DNA of 5,489 nt from Novosphingobium sp. UBA1948 (GCA_002336765.1 DDES01000150.1:1-5489), one strand, 5' to 3'; shown: positions 1 to 5,187, counted from the stretch's first letter. The notes: a model not told the origin generated them from the letters alone. Numbers and translations: made by a program.

Positions 1-567
1 ACGCCTGCCGAGGGCAGCGTGCTGCCCGATACCTATGATATCCAGAAGGGCGAGGCCCGCGCGGCCGTGCTGGCACGGATGCAAGCGGCGATGACGCGCA
101 CGCTGGCCGAGCTATGGGCCAAGCGCGGGCCGGACACGGTGGCCAAGACACCGCAGGAGGCGGTGACGCTGGCCGCCATCGTGGAAAAGGAAACCGGCAA
201 GCCGAGCGAGCGGCCGATGGTGGCGGGCCTCTATTCCAACCGCCTGCGTCAGGGCATCATGCTGCAGGCCGATCCCACCATCATCTATCCGATCACGGCG
301 GGCAAGCCGCTGGGCCGCCGCATCCGCCAGAGCGAGATTCAGGCGCGCAACGATTACAATACCTATGCGATGGCGGGCCTGCCCAAGGGGCCGATCACCA
401 ATCCGGGCCGCGCCTCGATCGAGGCTGTGCTGCATCCCGCCAAAACGCAGGCGCTCTATATGGTGGCCGACGGCAGCGGTGGCCATGCCTTTGCCAACAC
501 GCTGGACGAGCATAACCGCAATGTGGAGCGCTGGTTCGCGATCCGCCGCTCGAAGGGCGAGATCTAG
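1..567 (+). CDS. mltG: Endolytic murein transglycosylase MltG (YceG-like), C-terminal part
   Basis: The reading frame is open from the first base, so the N-terminal transmembrane anchor and LysM-like part lie outside the window; 188 codons and a TAG stop are visible. MltG cleaves nascent peptidoglycan strands at the periplasmic face of the inner membrane and is thought to set glycan chain length. The family signature is clear: an EGSVLPDTYD-type segment at the window edge, then LAAIVEKET, whose first Glu (codon 184-186) matches the known catalytic Glu of the family. It is followed by a YSNRLRQGIMLQADPT-type block, and later NTYAMAGLPKGPITNPG and a His-rich HAFANTLDEHNRNV end. All are in the usual order, and the C-terminus is at the usual place. 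The GTG at 19 is an internal codon, not the start. The gene is convergent with the small membrane protein downstream, their stops overlapping. Identification is very secure from sequence motifs. Confidence 0.96.
   Translation, partial: TPAEGSVLPDTYDIQKGEARAAVLARMQAAMTRTLAELWAKRGPDTVAKTPQEAVTLAAIVEKETGKPSERPMVAGLYSNRLRQGIMLQADPTIIYPITAGKPLGRRIRQSEIQARNDYNTYAMAGLPKGPITNPGRASIEAVLHPAKTQALYMVADGSGGHAFANTLDEHNRNVERWFAIRRSKGEI
564..567. other. Interlocked stop codons of convergent genes (CTAG)
   Basis: The palindrome CTAG supplies TAG to mltG on the + strand (565-567) and TAG to the small membrane protein gene on the - strand (564-566). There is no intergenic space and no visible hairpin terminator between the genes, so transcripts from each side must run into the other gene. 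Confidence 0.9.
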
Positions 568-965
568 CGAAACTGTCGGCGGGCGTAGAGCAGGCCGGTG
601 AGCCCGATGGCGAAGATCACGGCCGGAAAGATCGCCGCGCTCCAGCCCTTAAGCGTGAGCAGTGGCGACACCAGAAAACTCCAGCCGAATTGCGCGACAA
701 TGCCGGTGAGCGAGATGGCGAACAGCGCCACCGCCACCCTCCGTCGCATCAGCAGCGCCACCGCACCACCTAAACCGCCCCACACCGCCACCGTATAGGC
801 GCCCCACACCCACAGCGGCATGCTGCGCCACACATCGGCCACGGCAGCATCACCATTGGCCAATTGCTCGGGGCTGGCGTTGATTTGCATTCCCCATGCG
901 GCCAATCCCACAATATTCCAGCCCAGCAGTAACCAAACGGGCAGGCGGGGGGCTGTTGGTTTCAT
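564..965 (-). CDS. Small four-helix integral membrane protein, function unknown
   Basis: The product has 133 residues and is mostly hydrophobic, with four predicted membrane helices at about residues 9-27, 51-72, 78-98 and 110-128. An Arg triplet (74-76) lies between helices 2 and 3, and an RR pair is near the C-terminus, which suggests both termini are cytoplasmic. It resembles a family common in sphingomonads and other proteobacteria (WN-x-G-x-A-MQ in helix 1, a SPE turn, a W/Y-rich helix 2), often labelled 'sugar transporter' in databases on thin grounds; I see nothing that proves transport. The ATG start is supported by a GAGGAAG Shine-Dalgarno (complement of 971-977) five bases upstream. 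It stands alone on this strand, convergent with mltG, sharing the CTAG at 564-567. The coding assignment is firm; the function is not. Confidence 0.85.
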   Translation of the reverse strand: MKPTAPRLPVWLLLGWNIVGLAAWGMQINASPEQLANGDAAVADVWRSMPLWVWGAYTVAVWGGLGGAVALLMRRRVAVALFAISLTGIVAQFGWSFLVSPLLTLKGWSAAIFPAVIFAIGLTGLLYARRQFR

Positions 966-1124
966 CGCGGCTTCCTCGTGAGATGGAAAGTTCGGGACAA
1001 GTGCCGCAATATTGATCGAGTGGGGCGATTAGGCAATCCGGCATTTGTACGTGGTGTAAGGCGCTTCGGGCCTCGGCGCGCAGGGCGCGGCATGGAAAAA
1101 ATTGCTTTGGCGTCAATTGGGCGG

Positions 1125-1153
1125 TTGACCAGTCCATCCCCCTTGGCTATGCG
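1125..1153 (+). promoter_or_regulatory. Probable promoter of the tRNA-Met gene
   Basis: TTGACC (1125-1130) is a 5/6 match to the -35 consensus. It lies exactly 17 bases before TATGCG (1148-1153), a weak -10 of the kind accepted by alphaproteobacterial sigma-70. The bases after it are a GC-only discriminator (GCGCGCCGCC region), as seen at stringently controlled stable-RNA promoters. Initiation near 1160 would give a leader of about 33 bases before the tRNA. The rest of the gap from 966 to 1124 shows no convincing gene or other signal. Confidence 0.55.
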
Positions 1154-1192
1154 CGCCGCCTGCACCCCGCAATAGCGGGATTGGCCCCTTGG

Positions 1193-1269
1193 GGCGGAGT
1201 AGCTCAGCAGGTTAGAGCAGCGGAATCATAATCCGCGTGTCGGGGGTTCGAGTCCCTCCTCCGCTACCA
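1193..1269 (+). tRNA. tRNA-Met (anticodon CAU), probably elongator
   Basis: This is a 77-nt cloverleaf with the CCA end encoded. The acceptor stem pairs 1193-1199 with 1259-1265, with a G-U wobble at the terminal 1:72 pair. U8 is followed by a standard D arm (AGCTCAG..GGTTAGAGC). The anticodon stem pairs 1220-1224 with 1232-1236 around the loop ATCATAA, giving anticodon CAT at 1227-1229. The T arm has stem 1242-1246/1254-1258 and loop TTCGAGT, then discriminator A at 1266. It is not the initiator: there is no 1:72 mismatch and no run of three G-C pairs in the anticodon stem. A CAU anticodon could also belong to the lysidine-modified tRNA-Ile2, but the overall sequence fits elongator Met better. 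Confidence 0.93.
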
Positions 1270-1339
1270 AATACCCCTTCCAACAGAATTGTATCTTGGG
1301 CGCGGCGTTGACGCATTATGCGGGCTGCGCATTGCCGTG

Positions 1340-1357
1340 TATAACCAATTTGGTTAT
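1340..1357 (+). promoter_or_regulatory. Palindrome over a -10-like hexamer upstream of the spanin gene
   Basis: ATAACCAA (1341-1348) and TTGGTTAT (1350-1357) are perfect inverted repeats around a single T. The left arm overlaps TATAAC (1340-1345), a 5/6 match to a -10 element, and the right arm runs into a short T/C-rich stretch (TTTCCTTTCC). Two readings are possible: an operator for a dimeric repressor sitting on a promoter for the spanin gene, or a weak AT-rich hairpin ending the tRNA transcript. No good -35 lies 16-18 bases upstream; TTGACG at 1308-1313 is too far. Function is inference only. Confidence 0.35.
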
Positions 1358-1433
1358 TTTCCTTTCCTACATGCCTAAGTCAAGGTTATCTCTGTTCCGT
1401 TCCTGCCGGTATCCCGCCGCAGTCAGGACATGG

Positions 1434-1985
1434 ATGGAACCGATGCCTGCATTTGCCCTGCTGTTGCCGCTCTTTGCGCCGTTGCGGCTGCTGGTCTCGC
1501 GCTTGCGGGCTGGCGTGAGTGCGGCGGCGGACTGGACCTTCGCGCGGCGTGACCATGCGCTGGTCGCGCTGGCTCTCGTGCTGGGGCTGGCGGCATGGTG
1601 GCAGCATCACGAGGCGGGCCAATGGGCCGCCTATGCGCGCCAGACCAAGGCCGCGTGGGACGCCGCCCGACAGGATGCCGAAACCGCCAAGGCGCACGCC
1701 GAACAGCGCTACAAGGAGCTTGCCAGCCATGCCGACCAAACCCACGCCCACGATCTGGCGCAGGGCGATGCCCGCCTTGCTGCCTATGTTGCTGCTTACC
1801 GCCTGCGGGCGCCCCAAACCAATCCCGCCCGCGCCGCCGAAGATCGAAGTCCCGCACTTCCTGCAAACCCCTCCGCCCAGGCCGTCGTGGCGGTGAGCGA
1901 GGCGGATCTGCGCATTTGCGAGGCGGACTATGCCTATGCCAAGGCTGCGCATGACTGGGCGACCAGCCTGATCCGCCAGCCCTGA
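1434..1985 (+). CDS. Rz-like inner-membrane spanin (i-spanin) candidate
   Basis: The product has 183 residues from the ATG at 1434, which has AGGA five bases upstream. It contains a positively charged stretch (R18-R39) and one strong membrane helix at about 42-56 (LVALALVLGLAAWW). A long Ala/Gln/Lys/Glu-rich helical or coiled-coil segment follows (about 60-125), then a Pro/Ala linker and a conserved-looking end with SEADLRICEADYAYAKAAHDWA, a layout I associate with phage lysis proteins. Spanin Rz sits in the inner membrane with its periplasmic helix contacting Rz1, and fusion of the two membranes completes host lysis. The key support is the lipoprotein gene nested wholly inside it in the +1 frame, the same arrangement as phage lambda Rz/Rz1. 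Residues 6-21 form a second, weaker hydrophobic stretch. A GTG at 1515 would remove it and give 156 residues, close to lambda Rz (153), but has a poor ribosome site. An ATG at 1371 has none. No holin or endolysin is adjacent. Confidence 0.72.
   Translation: MEPMPAFALLLPLFAPLRLLVSRLRAGVSAAADWTFARRDHALVALALVLGLAAWWQHHEAGQWAAYARQTKAAWDAARQDAETAKAHAEQRYKELASHADQTHAHDLAQGDARLAAYVAAYRLRAPQTNPARAAEDRSPALPANPSAQAVVAVSEADLRICEADYAYAKAAHDWATSLIRQP
1713..1718 (+). promoter_or_regulatory. Ribosome binding site for the nested Rz1-like gene
   Basis: AAGGAG lies inside the Rz-like coding sequence, ten bases before the ATG at 1729. It decides the start of the embedded frame: the later in-frame ATG at 1768 has no comparable site and would leave a signal peptide without basic residues. 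Confidence 0.6.
1729..1896 (+). CDS. Rz1-like outer-membrane spanin lipoprotein, embedded in the Rz-like gene
   Basis: This is a 55-residue frame lying entirely within the Rz-like gene, shifted +1. The N-terminus has K4, R11 and R12, then a hydrophobic core (about 14-23) and the lipobox LTAC with the lipidated Cys at position 26, so signal peptidase II would release a 30-residue lipoprotein. Eleven of those 30 residues are proline (RPKPIPPAPP and TPPPRP segments), the hallmark of Rz1-type o-spanins; lambda Rz1 is also short and proline-rich when mature. Residue 27 is Gly, not Asp, consistent with sorting to the outer membrane. An AAGGAG ribosome site ten bases upstream and a TGA stop complete the gene. 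A chance frame would not be expected to combine signal peptide, lipobox, Pro-rich tail and ribosome site at the correct place inside an Rz-like gene. The family call rests on architecture, since Rz1 proteins share little sequence. Confidence 0.75.
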   Translation: MPTKPTPTIWRRAMPALLPMLLLTACGRPKPIPPAPPKIEVPHFLQTPPPRPSWR

Positions 1986-1996
1986 TTTCCCCATAG

Positions 1997-2047
1997 GCAC
2001 GCAAACCCCCCGCCCTTCCGGCATGGAACGGCGGGGGTTTTGCGTGC
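1997..2047. terminator. Strong, probably bidirectional intrinsic terminator
   Basis: The arms 1997-2014 and 2030-2047 are 18 bases each and complementary except for one mismatch, with a GC core (CCCCCCGCC against GGCGGGGG). The interior can extend the hairpin further through TTCC/GGAA (2016-2019 with 2025-2028). TTTT at 2038-2041 follows the GC core on the + strand, and AAA at 2003-2005 gives a U tract on the - strand. It starts 11 bases after the Rz-like stop and ends 24 bases before the yceI stop, so it suits both convergent transcripts. Confidence 0.8.
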
Positions 2048-2071
2048 AGACCCGCGGGGGGATCGGGCCGC

Positions 2072-2680
2072 TTATTGCGCTTTTTCAAAGGCTGCGCTGA
2101 TACGCAGCGCCACCGCATCGCCGATCAGCGGCAGATAGGTCTTCACACCGAAATCCGAACGCTTCAGCGTCGTCGTGGCGTTGAAACCGATGGTGTAGCC
2201 CTTGCTCAGCGGGTTCACGCCGCTGGCGTTGAAGCTGGTCTTGAGCACCACCGCCTTGGTCACGCCGTGGAAGGTCAGATCGCCCGCCACCAGTGCGGTG
2301 CGCGCGCCGGTCTGCTTCACGCTTTTTGAAACGAAGCGGATGGCGGGGAACTGGTCTGCGTCGAACCAGTCCTTGCTCTTCAACTCGCCGTCCAGCGTGG
2401 TGTTGGTGGTCGAAACGCTGGCCACGGGGATGGTAATGTCCAGCTTGGCCTTGGCCACCGCTTTGGGATCAAGCGAGAGCGTGCCGCTGGCGCCGGTGAA
2501 ATCGCCGTACCAGTCGGAAAAGCCCATGTGGCTGACGGCGAATTGCACGCGGGTATGGCTCGGCTCGACCTTATAGGCGCCGGCCTGCACGGCGGCAGGG
2601 GCGGGGTTGGCGGCTTGCGCCTGCGCCGTTGCGGGCAGCAGGGCGAGGGCGGCGATCAGGGACTTGGGGAAATAACGCAT
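2072..2680 (-). CDS. YceI-family periplasmic protein
   Basis: The product has 202 residues. The N-terminal signal peptide has basic R2 and K6, hydrophobic 8-15, and a likely cleavage at AQA around residues 21-23. Next comes a Pro/Ala linker and the YceI lipocalin-like beta-barrel from about residue 36 to the end. Family marks include YKVEPSHTRVQFAVSHMGFSDWYGDFTG, SKDWFDADQFPAIRF, GDLTFHGVTKAVVL and the closing FGVKTYLPLIGDAVALRISAAFEK. YceI barrels are known to bind long isoprenoid or amphiphilic ligands such as polyprenyl quinones, but the physiological role is open. The ATG is supported by AAGGAG (complement of 2689-2694) eight bases upstream. That ribosome site overlaps the TAA of the preceding azoreductase gene, so this is the last gene of a tightly packed operon, ended by the hairpin at 1997-2047. 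Confidence 0.93.
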   Translation of the reverse strand: MRYFPKSLIAALALLPATAQAQAANPAPAAVQAGAYKVEPSHTRVQFAVSHMGFSDWYGDFTGASGTLSLDPKAVAKAKLDITIPVASVSTTNTTLDGELKSKDWFDADQFPAIRFVSKSVKQTGARTALVAGDLTFHGVTKAVVLKTSFNASGVNPLSKGYTIGFNATTTLKRSDFGVKTYLPLIGDAVALRISAAFEKAQ

Positions 2681-2692
2681 GGTGAAAGCTCC

Positions 2693-3280
2693 TTAGGCCA
2701 GAGCGGCCATGGCGGCGGTGGCGTCGGCCACAGCGGCAGCGGCGGCTTCGGGTCCGAAAGCAAGGCCTTCAGCGGTGATCACGGTGACATCGGTCACACC
2801 AACAAAGCCGAGCAGCGCCTTGGTATGGGCCACGGCAAAGGGGAAGCCCGCGGTATCGTCATACTTGCCCGCGCGGGCCTGTGCGAGGATGGCGCGGGTG
2901 TTCTTGACCAGACCTTCGGGGCCGTTGGCAGTGTACTGGAAGGTGGTGCCGGCGCGGGCGACATAGTCGAACCAGCTCTTGAGCGTGGAGGGCATACCGA
3001 AATTGTAGAGTGGCAGGCCGATCAGCAGCAGATCGGCGTCGAACACTTCGGCGATCAACTCATCCTGCAGGGCGCGGGTGGCGGCAAAATCGGCGCCTTC
3101 GGGGGCTTGGCGGCCGATACCGGCAAGGCTGGCCGAGGTAACATGCGGCACAGGGTTCTTGTCGAGATCGCGCTCGACCACGGTGGCGTCGGGATGGGCG
3201 GCCAGATAGGCGTCGATCAGCTTGTTGCTGACGGAAGCCTCGCCGGTGGCGGCGGTGCGCAGGACGAGAATCTTGGTCAT
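2693..3280 (-). CDS. azoR: FMN-dependent NADH:quinone/azo oxidoreductase (AzoR type)
   Basis: The product has 195 residues, close to E. coli AzoR (about 200), with a flavodoxin-like fold. The N-terminus MTKILVLRTA leads to S16 and S18, which sit where the family binds the FMN phosphate. PLYNFGMPSTLKSWFDYVARAGTTF (residues 90-114), followed by QYTANGPEGL, is the diagnostic FMN-binding block. AzoR enzymes reduce quinones by two electrons, and azo dyes, using NAD(P)H in the cytoplasm, and protect against thiol-reactive quinones. The start is set by AAGGAG (complement of 3288-3293) seven bases upstream of the ATG; the frame stays open further upstream into the dioxygenase gene, but that part is a shadow. 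It lies 40 bases after the dioxygenase and 12 bases before yceI, in one operon. The exact substrate cannot be read from sequence. Confidence 0.93.
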   Translation of the reverse strand: MTKILVLRTAATGEASVSNKLIDAYLAAHPDATVVERDLDKNPVPHVTSASLAGIGRQAPEGADFAATRALQDELIAEVFDADLLLIGLPLYNFGMPSTLKSWFDYVARAGTTFQYTANGPEGLVKNTRAILAQARAGKYDDTAGFPFAVAHTKALLGFVGVTDVTVITAEGLAFGPEAAAAAVADATAAMAALA

Positions 3281-3320
3281 GGGAAGTCTCCTTGAGGGGG
3301 GTAGGGAAAGGGGAAGGGGT

Positions 3321-4106
3321 TTAGTCGAAGCGGTAGGAATCCATGCGCAGGATGCCCAGATCGGTGGAATGATGGATACGGGCAGCCTTGGGAGCAGATC
3401 CTTCGCCGCCACCGGCCGCACCGATCGCCACGAACAATGGCAACAGGTGTTCATCGGTGGGGTGGTTTTCCACCGCATAGGGGGCAAGGCGGCGATAGGA
3501 TACCAGATCGCAGGTGCGCCCCGCCATGATCGCCTCATGCATCCAGTCGGAAAAGCGCGTGACCCATTCGGGTTCCGGCCCCGCGTTGAAGCGTTGCAGC
3601 GCGCGCAGATTATGCGTGAAGCTGCCCGAGGCGATGACAAGGATGTTCTGCTGCCGCAAGGAGGCCAGCGCGCGGCCCAGTTGCACGTGATGGCCCGGTC
3701 CGAGGCGGCTCTGCACCGAGAGTTGCAGCACGGGAATGTCATGCTCGGGCCACATCAGCAGCAGCGGCACCCATGCGCCGTGGTCCAGCCCGCGCCGGTT
3801 GTCGGTCTGGGCGCGCAGGCCCGCACCGCCCAGCAGATCGGCCACTTGCGCCGCCAGATCCGGCGCGCCGGGGGCGGGATAGGACAATTGATAGAGCGCG
3901 GGGGGGAAGCCGTAGAAATCGTGGATCGTTTCGTTGTGCTCGACCGCATTCACGGCAGGCACCTCGGTTTCCCAATGCGCCGAGACGACGAGGATCGCGT
4001 CGGGGCGCTCCAGCGTCGGGCCGAGATCCTTGAAGAACTGGCGCGCGGGAATGTCCTGCAGCGCCAGCATCGGCGATCCGTGCGAGAGGAACAGGGTGGG
4101 TTGCAT
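3321..4106 (-). CDS. Class III extradiol ring-cleavage dioxygenase, DODA/YgiD type
   Basis: The product has 261 residues, normal for the YgiD/DODA branch of the LigB superfamily. Metal-ligand candidates are in their expected places: H9 in LSHGSPML, H44 in VVSAHWE, and the late His pair H215/H220 in ENHPTDEHLLPL. H109 in LDHGAWVPL and H165 in SGSFTHNLR are other conserved family histidines. Members cleave catechol rings extradiol, DOPA being the best known substrate, with Fe(II) or Zn bound; many bacterial homologues have no known natural substrate. The ATG at 4106 has GGAG (complement of 4117-4120) ten bases upstream. It is first in the operon with azoR and yceI and divergent from the LysR gene, which suggests that the regulator controls it. 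The family is secure; the substrate is not. Confidence 0.93.
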   Translation of the reverse strand: MQPTLFLSHGSPMLALQDIPARQFFKDLGPTLERPDAILVVSAHWETEVPAVNAVEHNETIHDFYGFPPALYQLSYPAPGAPDLAAQVADLLGGAGLRAQTDNRRGLDHGAWVPLLLMWPEHDIPVLQLSVQSRLGPGHHVQLGRALASLRQQNILVIASGSFTHNLRALQRFNAGPEPEWVTRFSDWMHEAIMAGRTCDLVSYRRLAPYAVENHPTDEHLLPLFVAIGAAGGGEGSAPKAARIHHSTDLGILRMDSYRFD

Positions 4107-4150
4107 GGCGCGAAAACTCCGTAGCGTTGGATCGGGAGATAGGATAAGCG

Positions 4151-4196
4151 TTTGTGCATTGCGATTGCCAATTTTGGCAGATCATTAATGCAAAAA
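4151..4196. promoter_or_regulatory. Nested dyads in the divergent lysR/dioxygenase intergenic region, probable LysR operator
   Basis: The outer arms TTTGTGCATT (4151-4160) and AATGCAAAAA (4187-4196) match in 9 of 10 positions as inverted repeats. The inner arms TGCCAA (4166-4171) and TTGGCA (4174-4179) match perfectly. Their centres differ by only one base, so one protein assembly could contact both. LysR regulators typically bind such intergenic dyads, repressing their own gene and activating the divergent operon. On the - strand the inner arm reads TTGGCA, a possible -35, with TATCCT-like bases 17-19 further on (4141-4148) as a weak -10 for the dioxygenase operon. A canonical T-N11-A box centred on the dyad is not obvious. 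Confidence 0.55.
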
Positions 4197-4206
4197 CGGA
4201 TAATCT

Positions 4207-5076
4207 ATGGATTGGGACGATGTTCGCAGCTTTCTCGCCATTGCCCGCGCGCGCAGCCTGTCGGGCGCGGCGCGCGATCTGGGGGTGCGGCAATCGACGA
4301 TGAGCCGGCGGCTGGAGGCGCTCGAAACCAAGGCGGGCGCGCGGCTGCTCCAACGTACTCCACGCGGTTATGAATTGACCGCGCTGGGCGAGGCGGTGCT
4401 GGGCAATGCCGAGCGGATGGAGGCCGAGGCCATCGCCGTGGAGCGCATGGTGCAGGGGCGCGATGTGGCGCTGTCGGGCGTGGTGCGGCTGACCACGGTG
4501 GAGGTGGTGGCCAATCTGCTGATCCCGCAAGTGGCGGCGCGGGTGCAGGCGCAATATCCCGCCATTACGCTCGATGTTCTGAGCGAATCGCGCAGTCTCA
4601 ACCTGTCCAAGCGCGAGGCCGATCTGGCGATCCGCATGACCCGCTTTGAAGGCAACGAACTGGTCACGCGCAAGATGGCTACGGTCGCCAGCGCGCTTTA
4701 CGCCAGCCCCGCCTATCTCGCGCGGGTGGAGCAGGGCGGCGAGCCTGCCATTGTCACCGTGCTCGACGATCAGGAACATTTGCCCGAGGCGCGCTGGCTG
4801 GTCGAGCAGATGCCCCAGGCGCGGGTCGCGCTGCGCTCCAACAGCCGCGACGCGCAACTGGCGGCGGTGCGGGCTGGGCTGGGGGTAGCCTGTTTGCCCT
4901 GCCTGCTGGGTGATGGCGTGGCGGGGGTGACGCGACTCACCTGCGGCGGACCACAGCGGGAAGTGTGGCTGGGTGTCCATGCCGACCTGCGCCACATGCC
5001 CCGCATCCGCGCTGTGATCGAGGCGCTTGATGCCGAGTTTGCGACGGCAAAGCCGCGTTTCGAGGGGACGGCGTAA
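4207..5076 (+). CDS. LysR-type transcriptional regulator
   Basis: The product has 289 residues, the usual family length. The N-terminal winged helix-turn-helix spans about 3-61, with SLSGAARDLGVRQSTMSRRLEALETKAGARLL as the recognition region and RTPRGYELTALG closing the wing. A linker helix runs from about 62 to 90, and the periplasmic-binding-protein-like effector domain runs to near residue 280 (SGVVRLTT, ANLLIPQVAARVQAQYPAITLDV, AVRAGLGVACLPCLLGD). The ribosome site is weak (GGA at 4198-4200, six bases before the ATG), which fits low-level regulator synthesis. The gene is divergent from the dioxygenase-azoR-yceI operon, with 100 bases between, and upstream of an efflux adaptor on its own strand. 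The effector is unknown; an aromatic or quinone compound is inferred from the neighbours only. Confidence 0.94.
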   Translation: MDWDDVRSFLAIARARSLSGAARDLGVRQSTMSRRLEALETKAGARLLQRTPRGYELTALGEAVLGNAERMEAEAIAVERMVQGRDVALSGVVRLTTVEVVANLLIPQVAARVQAQYPAITLDVLSESRSLNLSKREADLAIRMTRFEGNELVTRKMATVASALYASPAYLARVEQGGEPAIVTVLDDQEHLPEARWLVEQMPQARVALRSNSRDAQLAAVRAGLGVACLPCLLGDGVAGVTRLTCGGPQREVWLGVHADLRHMPRIRAVIEALDAEFATAKPRFEGTA

Positions 5077-5128
5077 AGGGGGCTTGTGCTGCCCCTGCAA
5101 TAATAGTACACGCTCGTTCCATATTGTG

Positions 5129-5150
5129 CGGGCGTGACTAAACACGCCCG
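5129..5150. repeat. Perfect 8-bp hairpin between lysR and the efflux adaptor gene
   Basis: CGGGCGTG (5129-5136) and CACGCCCG (5143-5150) pair perfectly around ACTAAA and are followed by only three T residues, then CCC. It could be a modest terminator for lysR, a leader hairpin of the adaptor transcript, or an operator. A second small hairpin (GGGGC at 5079-5083 with GCCCC at 5091-5095) lies just after the lysR stop and also lacks a T run. No clear promoter was found between 5077 and 5187. Confidence 0.45.
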
Positions 5151-5187
5151 TTTCCCTCGAATGGCATCTGGAAAGGCCCCTGCGATC

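Noticed and set aside
962..1175. Short frames on both strands in the gap before the tRNA
   Set aside because: No ribosome sites or recognisable domains, and they overlap each other and the tRNA promoter.
1595..1954. Third + strand frame also open across the spanin gene
   Set aside because: No signal peptide, lipobox or other architecture, and it appears open only because of GC-rich composition. This also shows that openness alone is weak evidence; the Rz1 call rests on its motifs instead.
1386..2118. Two long - strand frames antisense to the spanin region
   Set aside because: Arg/Pro/Gly-rich translations with no recognisable domain; they run through the terminator hairpin, and one enters yceI on the same strand in a different frame.
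2528..3295. 255-codon Gly-rich + strand frame opposite azoR and yceI
   Set aside because: The Gly/His/Gln-rich composition is what the complement of these genes yields, and it spans two real genes and their gap.
2693..3742. N-terminally extended azoR frame of 349 codons
   Set aside because: The extra 154 residues lie in the dioxygenase gene in another frame. The AzoR family begins at MTKILVLR, which has an ideal AAGGAG site.
3222..4124. 300-codon + strand frame opposite the dioxygenase
   Set aside because: It is antisense to a well-supported YgiD-type gene with conserved metal-ligand histidines, and its own translation shows no recognisable domain.
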